This document shows, piece after piece, positions 45,932 through 57,540 of a stretch of 64,000 bases of DNA (the first letter of the stretch is position 1; each line of letters opens with the position of its first letter). Both the position numbers and the translations under genes were made by a program. The notes beneath the pieces were generated by a model. It saw nothing but the letters and a program-made list of their open reading frames with translations, was not told the DNA's origin and ran no database searches. Location: NCBI GenBank assembly GCA_029990175.1, contig JARKIP010000011.1:4030001-4094000 (forward strand), read 5' to 3'. This stretch comes from Petunia secreta. Taxonomy: Eukaryota; Streptophyta; Magnoliopsida; Solanales; Solanaceae.

Positions 45932-48900
45932 GTTGGTATCAGAGCCATGTTTAGAGTCTATCCAGACTAAGACAGTATCTAGTAGAGTCTCGCTGATGGG
46001 TACGTAGACGTCCGTACTTATCTACGAGAGGCTATGATGGTATTTAGGAAGTATCACTTCCTTCATTTCTGATCATGCGTCGGTCTAGGATGCAAAAGTA
46101 GTTTCGTTAATTCCTTCATGGTAATTGTGAACCCTCGTGCGACGAATCAGCAAACGGAAGGAGTTCAGGACGAAGCAGTCTATCCTGGGGCTAGCACTGA
46201 CGAAGCCCCGAGAGTTTTGATCGTGCTGACGATCTAGTTACGGAGATCCCAGCTGTACGAGCTTGCGATGGGCAAGGGAGCAGGGCCTTGTGGTTCCCTT
46301 GGCTCTCTACGATGCTTTACGATAATCTTGGCGATGCAGATACCGAAAAAACCTATCATTCGCTAGACAGCCTATCAGGTTGCCGCATGTGCAGACGTTC
46401 GGTCTCAGGGAGCTCCTTTTCCGGTTCTTAATATTGCTGCAGTGAATTATGTTCCGGAGACAACATGTATTGTACCTCTAATTGTTCCGGCTGATTAGCC
46501 AGCCGAGGTATCAGTTCGGTCAGAGTGTCCGAAGAGGTTGCATTATTTTACGTGGTTGAACCTTCCGATATTCTTAAGCAATGCATCAGATAAACCCCGT
46601 GAATTTTTTTTAAAAAAGAAAAAATAATGTCAGGGTATTTGTATCCTTCAGGCTCTTGATTATATCGAACGGTATAGTGTTGATTATCCTCTTTTCCAGT
46701 TTCAAGGTCCAGCCTTGAATTGATGGGTCTCTCTCTCTTATTAGCTAACTTGGTTCGGTTTTCTTCTAGATTCGTGGAAAAAAAAAATTCCTTTTGAGTA
46801 GCAAGCGAAATGGAGAGTGTTGCCAGTTTGAGTGGATTGGACAGGGTAGCCTGTCGGTTAGCCTGTTGGTGTTTCAAAATATGAGATTGAATTCTATAAA
46901 ATGGCTGGATATGCATCAGAACTAGTTCATGAGCCTTTCGAGAGATTCAAAGACTTATTGATGACCTTTCATTTTCCTTGAGATCCCAGATGACTCGAGA
47001 GATTGAGGTCGGGATTTCATTTGATGTTGTTGTTGATATTGCTCGAAGGTTCGAGGCATACCATAAGTTAGAACGGGAAGAGTTAGAGCGGGAAAGTAAG
47101 AGATCCCACGGCCCTGGTGGGTAACTATGGTACCTCATTTGGAGGTGAAAGTTCTGATTATTTTTGGAAGTCACCTTCCAGGTTATCTCAGCTTGTAGAG
47201 CGTGATTCTCAGAGTGCGCGAGTAGTTCATCAAGATTAGACCCTGTTTTTCTCTTTATAGCTATCGACAATATGTCCAGCTTCCATTTTCAATGAAAATC
47301 TGTTATCACTGTCATGAGTCTGGTTATCCTTTGAGGAGTTTTTTTCCTTACTTCGGCAAGTAGGCAGTCATCTTTTTCTCTCGTCATTTGGCATCGCGCA
47401 GTCGCAGGGTATTTCATTTAAATCTCAATCAGCCAGAGAAATGCCACCATCCAGTAGAGGTTGAGATTTTGGAGGCAGTGGTTCTCCACAAAGTGCTTGT
47501 CAGGGTAGTGGCTCGGCTCAGCGGCAGAGGCAGTTCTATTAACTGCCAGTCTGGCAGGATGCTGAGGTATCTGATGTAGTAGACCCATGTATTTCTTCTC
47601 CTCTTAAATGTGAGTAGGATTTGATTCTTTCGATCGATCCAGAAATGGTGTGTCTTATCATGTTTCGATGGTTTCCTTGGATATCGTTTTTATTAAGAAC
47701 CAGTTGTGGTAGAGGGGTGAGCTTCTTGTATGATTTATTCCTGGCATTTCTGAGATCCTCCTAGTTGATCTGGTTTAAATGTGAGAAATTTGGGAGTGAG
47801 TGTCGGTATCGTCTGCCTGGCATCTTGTTGTGCCACATTTTATTATTATATCAAATTAGTATACCTCTCTTCTCAGAATTCCGTGTTAGTAGGATAATGA
47901 AATCCCAATTCGTCACCATCAGAAAGTGTTATCGTTTCTTCCGGTGTAAAGTAGTTAGTAAGTAATATTTGATCTATGTGTCTTCCATGGTTCAAGATGT
48001 TTGTAGAGTCATGTTATCCCATGAGCTTATCTGGGTTATAAAAGGATTTATGGTAAATTGTCAGAATTTCCTTCTTATTGGGGGGTTAAATTGGTATGGA
48101 TGTTTTTCCATAAAGCTCATTTAATGTCTATTTCTTCAATTGCGGTCCTTTGGCTAGCTTAACTCGGAAGTAATCTAGCTCTGGTGGCCAAGTAAATAAG
48201 AAGATGAGCTTCTCAAAGTTCTAATTATTTCTATCCTCGATCCATTTCCATTTCTTCTTCGTCCGGCACTAGTGAGCTTGGGCGATTGGTAGCCGCTTGT
48301 GACGTTCACTGTGTTGAGCCACAGTACGTGTTATTGTAGCCGGGTAAGCATATTATTGTTTTGGATATTAGTTTATCCGGGTATCCATTCCCGTGTATAG
48401 TATAGCGCTGGTTCTGTTTTGTGGATCATCCAGTTTCAGGGGAAACTCTGCCGAAATTTTTATATAGAAGTACCATCCATCAGGCGGTAGTGTTTACGGC
48501 AAAGGTATGGAGTTGTGAACTCGAGAGTTGCAGCTAGTTGGCAACTCGAAAGGGTAGTTTGGTAGTTTAGGTTTGCCTATGTTCAGCTTTTAGATAGGTC
48601 TTCTTTAATCCAGCAGGTTGTGCGAGGATGACTATTCCTATTCAAATTAATTGTATGAGTTTATGCTTTAAGTGGAGGAGTCTTCCTCCAATTGATACCG
48701 AATCATAATATTAAATATCTAAGGCGTTGCTGAAGCGTAAGCTAATTCTTAGTTCCATCGACCTGTTCTATATCGAAAGGTATATCGAAGAGGTAATTAT
48801 CGACTGAATCATGTTAACTCATTCAAAGTTTCGTGTATTTTTATTTCGAAAATATAGAACTCTTCTCTCATGATCGAGGAAGGATCATCTTAGTCAGAAT

Positions 48901-49107
48901 AATTCGGGCAATGGTGTTATCATATTATCCAGATATATTTTATTCCAAGAGTTCGGTGTTCGTGTTATAGTTTTAATTCTGTAATCATGAGGAAAAAAAT
49001 CCGTGGGATAGTTTATGAAGGTCGTGCAAATTCTTTTGTTATCAGCGTAAATCTTGCTTTAGACTTAGGCTCGTTCGAGGACGAACGAGAATTTAAGTGG
49101 AGGAGAA
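45932..49107 (+). pseudogene. Internal region 2 of the array
   Basis: Nearly identical to 40198-43372. Visible differences: GTGG for ATGG at ~46773, ATAAAATGG for ATAGAATGG at ~46898, ATGACTCG for ATGGCTCG at ~46990, CTTCGG for CTCCGG at ~47352 and GTCGCAGG for GTCGTAGG at ~47402. Its hairpin is at 49070-49089, followed by the polypurine tract. Confidence 0.75.
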
Positions 49108-51663
49108 TGAAACGACCTCGGTCAGTCGTTTCGGAAGTTAGGACTCCGATTGGCGTGTCGATAATTTTAAAATATTCGTAATGTCCAATAGAACATGTCT
49201 GTAAAATTTGAGCTAAATCAGACCTCGTTTGGTAGGCATCAGAAGAAGGTTTCAGTTTTTATTGGCGATAAATATTAAAACGAGATTTTCGAGCTCGGTT
49301 TTTGCCGAATGAGCTCCGTTTCGAAATCCGAAAGCGCCGTTAGGTTCGTATGATTATTTGTGATTTTTGTAAACTTTCGAAAGTGAATTTCGATGTTGTT
49401 CGGCTAGTTTCCGCTAAAATGCCGAAAGTTAAATAATTTGACTTCTTTTCATTTAAATTCGCATCTTGAGTTTCGGGAGTCTGATTTGAGATCCGCCTTC
49501 GCGAGTATGTTACATATATTTTGTACAACTTGTATGCAAAAGTTGGAATTATTTCGAATATCGTAGGACACTGTTTTAATTTTTGTTAAGAAAAGAAAAG
49601 AAAAAAAAATAAAACAAAAAAACGACAAAATGGAAATGAGAAATGAGCATTGTCGGTGAGCTCATCTTTAGCGTGAATATATTCCAGAAAACGAAACACA
49701 ACAACAGAAACGGAAAACCAAAAGAATACACGGAAGGAAATGGAAAAAATGCCAGAAAATGAGAAAAGGGGCCGGAGAAAAATAGTATTTTCACCCCAGA
49801 ACATTCAGGTAATGATCCTACTATATTATTTGAGTTTATTACGTGTGTTTGAATATGTTTTAATGGTAAAACTTGAAATATTATACATCGTTTTAATAAG
49901 TTCAATTAATAGTTTAAAGGGTCAAATGGACCCCGATAGTAAAATTGATTATATATTCGTACTCAGTGAGTTATGGACAACATATAAATGTAAATTATTT
50001 GGGGTTTGGCTATGTGACCTTAAACCCTGTATATAGGTCTGGCCTGCGTATTGCGTATGCAAATAGGGTATCAGGTTCCTACCTGGATTACCCTAAGATG
50101 TGAGGAATGAAGCCTTTAGCCTAATTTGATATATTTTTCTGCTTATTGAATAGAGTGGGATCGTTTGGCAATGAAACCAAAGGATAAAGCGGTTATTGAT
50201 TAGCAGAGCTAACTTTTGGAAGAAGTAAGTGTTTATATCCATTTCTTTGGAGGCACTTGGCCTCGTGGATTTTCTACCACGTGTTTCCTTACGTGTGTAG
50301 CTGCCGATAGGCGTACTCATTACGCCTTAGCTTTGAATTTACATTGTATATTATATGTTATGCCCTGTTGTTGGTATTGCATTGAGCATATGAACATTGC
50401 ACTCTGGTTTTGAGCATTGCACATACTTCCCGGTTGGCGATGAGAGTCCCGCACCGGTGAAGGGTCATTATTGCATATACTTCCCGGTTGGCGATGAGAG
50501 TCCCGCACCGGTGAAGGGTCATTATTACATATACTTCTCGGTGATCGATGAGAGTCCCGAGCCGGAGAAGGTCATCATTGCATATACTTCCCGGTAATCG
50601 ATGAGAGTCCCGAGCCGGTGAAGGGTCATCATTACATATACTTCCCGGTAATCGATGAGAGTCCCGAGCCGGTGAAGGGTCATCTTTGCATATATCTCCT
50701 GGTAGACGATGAGAGTCCCACGCCGGAGATAGGTATTGGGCATATGTGAATGTATTGCATTGTACCGCATTCATCCCATCTCATTGCACCGCATACTGAC
50801 TATTGTGTGTATTGTGTTGTGTTTTATGTATGCGGTATGTGCACCATATCGTGGGCATATCTCAGTTTGCCTATATATTTCTGGCTCGTATTCTGGGTTG
50901 CGAGGATAGAATTGCACGCCGCAACGGTATAAATATATGGATCGGGTTGCACGCCGCAACAGGATGAATATATGGATCGGGTTGCACGCCGCAACAAGAT
51001 GTATTTCTGATTGTTGATATGTTCGGGATACCTATATGTTCCGGCTATCTTACGTTCTTGGTTTTAATAAATTTGTGATCCCAAACGTGTTTCTAGTTAT
51101 TATTTGGCTCTGCCTTTTCATAATTTAAATAAGAGGAATTTTTGTTTATCTGTTTCTCTTCTCCCTGGCTAGCTATCCCATTCTTTGAGGTGACTAGTCT
51201 GCCCCACTTATTGAGTCCTTTTGACTCACCCTTGTTTGTTGTTCGTTTCTTGTCTATCTATTTCGTTTCGGCAGGTTCGCTCCAGGATTGAGTTCGCCAC
51301 GTTGTGAAGGAGCGAAGACGACTTCAGCTGTCAGGGTGAGCCAGCTTTTATTCCGGATGGCCACCAGTTTATTGGTTATTATTTCAGTTATATTTTGCTC
51401 CCTCCAGGAGATATTTTTCTTCTTTCGTACTCTTAGATGTCTAGTCTGGATAACCCTAAACCTAGTATGTTGGGTAGTCAGCTGTAATTTTCTTTCGTAC
51501 AGCTTAGAGGCGTCAATATGTCTGTGTGTTTTTTTTTTAGTCCTGTCTTTATTTATGAATTATTATATTTATTTTCCTAATTTAATTGGTAAGGGTTCGC
51601 CCGACGGGTCTAGGGGAGGATGTCGGGTGCCCGCACGGCCTAACCGGATTCCGGGTCGTGTCA
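49108..51663 (+). repeat. LTR3 of the triple-LTR array
   Basis: 2556 bp. Differs from both others at 50720 and at the counterparts of LTR1 positions 39378, 39762 and 39937, all in the 3' part. It ends in CGTGTCA, followed by the TAGTC duplication. Confidence 0.93.
50420..50732. repeat. 54-bp minisatellite in LTR3 (6 units)
   Basis: Counterpart of 38953-39265. The last unit has CCCACGCC where the other LTRs have CCCGCGCC. Confidence 0.85.
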
Positions 51664-51668
51664 TAGTC

Positions 51669-53225
51669 TCTCTGGTCAGAGTGTGTGAATGACACCCGGT
51701 CACACTAGGTGTTTCAACTCCTGCCTGAACCAGAGGGGCTGTATCCTCTAGACGGGTAGTATCACACGCGACCGGACTGTGTGTCCAATGTCCAACCTCT
51801 ATGGGGGACTCCAAATCACACATAACATGATCACAATATAAGCATAAGCATGTATGAGGCATAACACATGTGGCAACAATATATATGGACTCAAAGGAAT
51901 GATAAGAAAACTCTGGATGGAATTGTAGACACAACCTGAAAGTTAGAATTTGTCTAACTCTTTGATTTTTATAAAAATTTCGGCAGAGTTTCCACTGAAA
52001 CTGGATGATCCGCAAAAACAGAACCAGCACTATACTATACACGGGAATGGATACCCGGATAAACTGATAACATAAACAGATTAACTGGATAACAAGATGA
52101 GAGTGGCGTAACAATTCCACGGATGTACAGAATTTCTAGACAGTACCAGCGTCCTGTATTACATCATAGTTTTGAGGGTGCAGATAAAAGTTATAGACCT
52201 CATGGTCTTCATGAAAGTTGTAGATATATGTATTAGGATTCTGGAGATTCTTAAATCATCTTAATATCAATTTTGTATAAGAAGTTATGATCAATACACT
52301 AACAACTGTCCAAAGTTCAAAACAATTTTCCAGATTTTGAAACGTTTTGCTTTTCTGATTTGGACGTCTTTCACCTTGGATTTTAGTACCAAATTAAGTA
52401 TATACAAGGTTTCCTTGGTACCATACAAGTTTCTCACAAGAAAAACTAAGTTTAAAACTAATAAAAGCTTCAAAATCTAAAAGATACATGCCTTGCCAAA
52501 AGAAAGGTTTAGCCTTACATACCTTTGATGTTTCTAGCTTCTAAACTTTGTTTCCTTTGAATTCCATACCTTCTAAAGCTTAAACAAGCTATAAAATAGA
52601 ATTTAGATACTTTACTTAGCTATGAAGTAATTCTAAAACTCAAACTATAGACGAAATTGAAGGTAGCATAATGTTACCCTAATCGCGTGGAGCGTTTTGA
52701 CGCAATCCATCTTCCGTTTCGTGTCAAAATTGATGTTCTATCTTCAAAATCATAAAAAAATGGATTCAAACTGAAAAAGCTCTGTTTATATCATGGTTTT
52801 ACTGGAAATGTCGAGAGAGAGAGAGAGAGAAATTTCTCTTTTATAATAAAAATATTTCATTTCTAGCCCTCTTTTGTGCTTATGTCCCTTTTTCTGGTCT
52901 GACTTCTGACGCTCATATCTTTTTATCTATAAGTTATATGAGCAAACTGTTAAATGTGTTGGAAACTAAACTCCAAGACCCTCAATTTGGCATATGATAT
53001 GTCCCCAAAAGACTTCATATAACACATGAAATTAATTGCTGAAAAAGCTCTGTTACAAGGCAATTCCTTAGTCGTTTTTTCCGCAACTTAAATCTGATTT
53101 TCCCAAACTTTATATTGAACATATAAACATCATATATGGTCATATTATTACTTTAAACTCACTTAAATCATTCTTAACATGATATTATAATGATATACGT
53201 CAATTTAGACGTACGGGGTGTAACA
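51669..53225 (-). repeat. 3' LTR of G3, inner part
   Basis: Matches 58715-60278 of the 5' LTR, including a GA dinucleotide run near 52812-52830 (59862-59881 in the other). It ends with TGTTACACCCCG (minus sense) beside the polypurine tract. Confidence 0.92.
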
Positions 53226-53262
53226 ATATTCCCCCGTTAGGAACATTCGTCCTCGAATGTTA
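53226..53262 (-). other. Polypurine tract and hairpin of G3
   Basis: In the minus sense the hairpin CATTCG/AGGA/CGAATG (53244-53259) is followed by TTCCTAACGGGGGAATAT and then the 3' LTR. Confidence 0.75.
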
Positions 53263-53319
53263 AATGAAGTATGTAGAAGCATTAAGCAACGATCTGTTAC
53301 ATACTCGAAGTAATGAAGA

Positions 53320-56090
53320 GATGTGTATATTTGGCCCTCATGTCATTTTCAGCTTCCTAAGTTATTTCTTCTATATTATTGCTTTGATATAGCATCTTAA
53401 CTAAAGGAATGTCTTTCGTCCTTACTCGACGAATCTGCCTCTTTAAATTGCAACTGGCACCTCCTTATTAGTCAACTGTTCTGTAATCTGTACATCCTCT
53501 ACTGGTACAACTCTAGAAGGATCTCTGACACATTTTTTTGAGCATGGAAACATGGAATACTGGATGTACCTCCTGAAGGTCTGCTTGAAGGTCTAACTCG
53601 TAGGCTACACGCCCAACTCGCCTGATAATCTGATATGGACTAATAAATCTAGGGCTAAGCTTTCCCTTCTTTCTAAATCTCATAACGCCTTTCATAGGTG
53701 ATACTTTCAGGAATACCTAATCGCCAATATGAAATTCTAAATCTCAATGTCGATTATCTGCATAGGACTTCTGTCTGCTCTGCACTGCTAATATATTTCC
53801 CTGATCAACTTGACTTTATCAATTACTTGTTGGATTAAGTCTGGACCTATCAATTGAGACTCGCCAACCTTGAACCATCATATAGAAAACCTGCATTTGT
53901 GCCCATACAAAGCTTCATATTGCACTATCTGTATGCTAGAATGATAGCTATTATTATATGCAAACTCTATCAACAGTAGGTAACCATTCCAGCTGCTTCT
54001 AAAATCTAACACGTAAGCTCTAAGAATATTTTCTAATGTCTGAATGGTCCGCTCAACCTGTCTGTCTGTCTATGGATGAAATACTGTACTCAGATACACC
54101 TGTGTCCCTAAACCTGTCTGGAACGATCTATAGAAATTAGCTGTAAACTGGTGCGCCCCCGTCTGAAATAATAAATACTGGAATACCATGTAGGCGCACT
54201 ATCTCTCTGATATAAAGTCTGGCATAATCCTCTGCTGTATATGTAGTTCTAACAGGAAAGAAATGAGCTCATTTAGTAAGCCTGTCAACTATAACCCAAA
54301 TAGAGTCATATCTACTCCGCATACGGGGAAAGTCTGTAATGAAGTCACTATTCACTGCTTCCCATTTCTATGATGGAATCTCGACTTCCTGTAACAAGCC
54401 ACTAGGTTTTTTTTTTTATGCTCGACTTTAACCTGCTGGCAGTTAGCACACTGATCCACAAATTCTGCTGTGTCACGCTTCATTTCGTCTCAACAATAAA
54501 TCTGCTTAAGATCATGGTAAATCTTAGTCGAATTAGGATGAACAGTGTATCTGGAATAATGTGCATCTGTCATAATCTGTCCACATAAATCTGCAACATC
54601 AGGAACACAAAGTCTATCTTTATATATAAGAACCCCATCACTAGTAACCTATATAATAATTTTGGTTTTCTTCTGGCTATCTGCCTGTATTGAACTAGAA
54701 TTGGATCCTCATACTGGCGCTGCTTTACTTATGTCACTAGGCAAGTAGTGGTTGCGTTCTGAACTGTAACTCTTGCGTCCTCTGAATCTATTAATCTGAC
54801 ATCCATGCTGGCCAACTGGTAGAGTGTATGAGCTAACTTTATTTTCTCTGGTTGTAAATAAGATAGACTACCCATAGGCTTGCGACTAAGGGAATCAGCA
54901 ACAACGTTCGCTTTACCCGGATGATAAAGAATGTCCATGTCATAGTCCTTCAGCAACTCTAGCCACCGCCTCTATCATAGGGTTAGCTCCTTTTGCTTAA
55001 ATATGTACTGGAGACTCTTGTGATCCGTATAAACATCAACATGAACACCGTAAAAATAATGTCTCCAAATCTTCAATGCATGAATGACTGCTGAAAGCTC
55101 AAGATCATGGATGAGGTAGTTCTGATCGTGCTTTTTCAGCTGCCTCGAAGCATAAACAATTACTCTTCCATGCTGCATCAAACACAACGAAGACCAATTC
55201 GAGAAGCATCACAGTAAATGACATAGCCCTCAGATCCCTCTGGAAGTTTAAGTATTGGAGTTGTTATCAACCTGTTATTTAGTTCTTGGAAGCTGTGCTC
55301 GCAAGAATCAGACCACTTAAATTTAGCTGATTTCTTTGTCAATTTGTTCAGTGGAGCTGCAATGGAGGAAAAACCCTCTATAAACTTTCTGTAATAACCT
55401 GCCAAACCCAGAAAACTACGTACTTCAGTTGGCGTCGTAGGCATGGGCCAATTCTTCACAGCCTAGATCTTCTGGTCATCTATTTTAATTCTTTCTGCTG
55501 AAACTATGTGGCCAAGAAATGCCACTGAATCTATCTAGAATTTACACTTTGAGAACTTAGCATATAATTGTTGGTCCCGATGAGTACCAATTACTGTGCG
55601 TAGGTGCTCTGGATGCTCTGATTCAGACTTTGAATAGATGAGAATATCATCAATTAATATAATCACAAATAAATCTAAATAAGGCCTGAATACGCTGTCC
55701 ATTAGATCCATAAATACTGCAAAGGCATTAGTGAGTCCAAACAACATTACTAAAAACTCATAATGGCCATTCCTAGTCCTGAATGCAGTCTTAGGTATAT
55801 CAGATTTTCTAACTCTAACCTGATGGTAGCCTGATCGCAAATCTATATTCGAGAAGCACTTGGCACCCTGGAGCTTGTCAAACTAGACATCAATCCTGGG
55901 CAAAGAGTATTTATTCTTAATAATGACTTTATTCAGCTGTCTGTAATCTATGTACATGCGTAGAGAGCCATCTTTTTTTTTTTTTTACAAATAGCATCGA
56001 GGCTCCCCACGGGGAAATGCTGGGTCTGATGAGGCCTTTATCTAACAAATCGCTCAATTGCTCCTTAAATTCTTTCTGTTATACATGTGC
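53320..56090 (-). pseudogene. pol: G3 pol: reverse transcriptase, RNase H, integrase remnant, chromodomain-like tail
   Basis: Reverse transcriptase at 55840-55535 ('MRSGYHQVRVRKSDIPKTAF', 'ILIDDILIYSK') and 55459-55178 ('VRSFLGLAGYYRKFIEGF'); RNase H at 55187-54729 ('VIYCDAS', 'YLIHDLELSAVIHALKIWRH', 'VYTDHKSLQYIF', 'NVVADSLSRK'). Integrase between 54700 and 53800 is heavily broken. 53695-53513 gives the post-integrase part ('GKLSPRFISPYQIIRRVG', 'HPVFHVSMLK'). Near 53455-53320 a frame with 'RQIRRVRTKDIPLVK' and 'EAENDMRAKYTHLF' matches the chromodomain-like tail of Tekay/Del chromoviruses; its conserved Trp codon is TAG (53357-53359). Many stops and frame breaks; a T-run sits at 55972-55985. 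Confidence 0.85.
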
Positions 56091-56099
56091 CATCCTGAA

Positions 56100-57335
56100 G
56101 AACATGCCCCTGATGGCGTGCTGATGCTGAGCAAGCAACTGGTGATCTAGCTGGCTGGGCTGTACAACTGCCACCCCTAGGCGGGCAACCTTTCATGAAA
56201 TAGCTGCCTCGCGACAAATATAACAAGTATCAACTCCTAACTAACATGGACCCAAGTGGCGTCTACCACAATCCGAACATCTGGGATATGTCTGATTGGC
56301 TGGTATAGAAGTACCACGACACTTTAATCTTGAAGTCAGTGATGTGTGACTAGATCTGGACTGAGGAGGTCTATCAGATCTAAAGCCACGAGACTATGTA
56401 GGTATACTAGCTGGTGGTTGTCTAACACTCTGCTATCTACTCGCTCCAGACGTCTCTCCAAACGAACCAGAAAATCTGCCCCTCTTGTCTTGCACTTTAT
56501 CCCTGTCGGCTCTCTATTTCTGCTTCCTCTCCTCAAGTAACAAAGCAAATGCCTGAATGTTATGTTCATACATGACTGCATAGCAACTGTCATACGCTCG
56601 TTCACTAGGTGTGGAGCTAGTCCCACTATATACCTGTGAATTCTATCTCATACTCACTACCACCGTAGGGGCAAACCATGCTAAAGAACTAAAGCAATAA
56701 TTATACTCTTCTACACTCAAACTTCCCTGTCTCAAGGTCAGGAACTGATTAGCACGGGCTCCCTATGTCTCTATAGGCATATACTGATAAAGGAAGGTAT
56801 CTGAGAATTCCTTCCAAGTCGTGGGAGTAGCATCAGGCCGTCTAGATAGCTCCCATGTCAGGTATCACCCTGCTGCTAGGTTATGCAATCTGAATGCAGC
56901 CAACTCTACTAACTCTGTGTCTGACACGTGCATAACCCTCAACACTCTAGCTATCCTCAATAGAAAATCCTGAGGGTCTTCTCCTGTACGGGATCCGGTA
57001 AAGACTGTAGGCTCTAGCCTGATAAAATCATTGATCCTGGATCCAACATCTCCCTGGGCATCTGCACTGTGTTGTCTAGTCTGAGCAACTACAACACTAG
57101 TCGATAATCTGATGGCATCCCTCATTTCCTGCCCCTGACTATCAGGCTAAGAAGGTGGAGGTATAGTAGCTGCAGTACCTCTAATATCACCCTGAACTGA
57201 TAGGATCTGTGAGGCCTCGGATGGAGCCTCAGGTCTGGACTCCTCACTCTCATCCACCTTAGGTGGCACTCTACTAATACCCTGGCCGGCAATAACCTTG
57301 TCCTTCTGGGCAGCTGTTAGTTTCTTTGGCGGCAT
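56100..57335 (-). pseudogene. gag: G3 gag
   Basis: ATG at 57335 ('MPPKKLTAAQKDKV'), Pro/Ser-rich N-terminus, then a gag core at 57125-56865 ('FTGSRTGEDPQDFLLRIARV', 'VELAAFRLHNLA'). Stops at 57147 and 56865 and several in 56860-56630. Cys-rich remnants at ~56290-56215 ('CSDCGRRHLGPC', 'CYICRE') stand where the zinc knuckle and protease start should be. It would coat the element's RNA; clearly dead. Confidence 0.75.
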
Positions 57336-57521
57336 CCCTTTGCTGAAATTACTATTGTTAGAGGGTTGAATTCTATAATCATGGCTCTATCGCACGATAT
57401 AGAGAAGAAAGAAAGACAACTGTCCTGAAGTGCCTTGTAGCCTCCTGTTCAAAAGTATGGCGCGCAACATACTCCTAAACAAGACTCTACTGGACACGGC
57501 CTGTAGACACCCTAGGACTGA

Positions 57522-57540
57522 ACTGCTCTGATACCACTTT
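57522..57540 (-). other. Primer-binding site of G3 (initiator tRNA-Met)
   Basis: The minus sense TGGTATCAGAGCAG starts 4-5 bases after the 5' LTR. Confidence 0.8.

Larger units (their letters stand above)
37639..51663 (+). mobile_element. Triple-LTR array: LTR-internal-LTR-internal-LTR of a non-autonomous Gypsy element
   Basis: Three ~2.56-kb LTRs (TGAAACGACC...GGGTCGTGTCA) alternate with two ~3.18-kb internal regions; the repeat period is 5734-5735 bp. The TAGTC target duplication occurs only at the outer borders (37634-37638, 51664-51668), so one insertion later expanded, or a multimer inserted as a unit. The copies are nearly identical. Each internal region begins with TTGGTATCAGAGCC (initiator tRNA-Met complement) and ends with a hairpin and polypurine tract. 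Only gag remnants are present; pol is absent. It lies inside the 3' LTR of G3. Confidence 0.92.

Noticed and set aside
37639..51663. Two separate neighbouring insertions of the same element, or a segmental duplication
   Set aside because: Target duplications occur only at the outer borders, and adjacent units share a single LTR, which separate insertions would not give.
51569..52120. 183-residue minus-strand open frame (and its 233-residue counterpart at 58470-59171)
   Set aside because: Both lie in LTR sequence of G3; the tail of the first comes from the end of the inserted array LTR3. No domain is visible and the hydrophobic start is typical of AT-rich LTR DNA.
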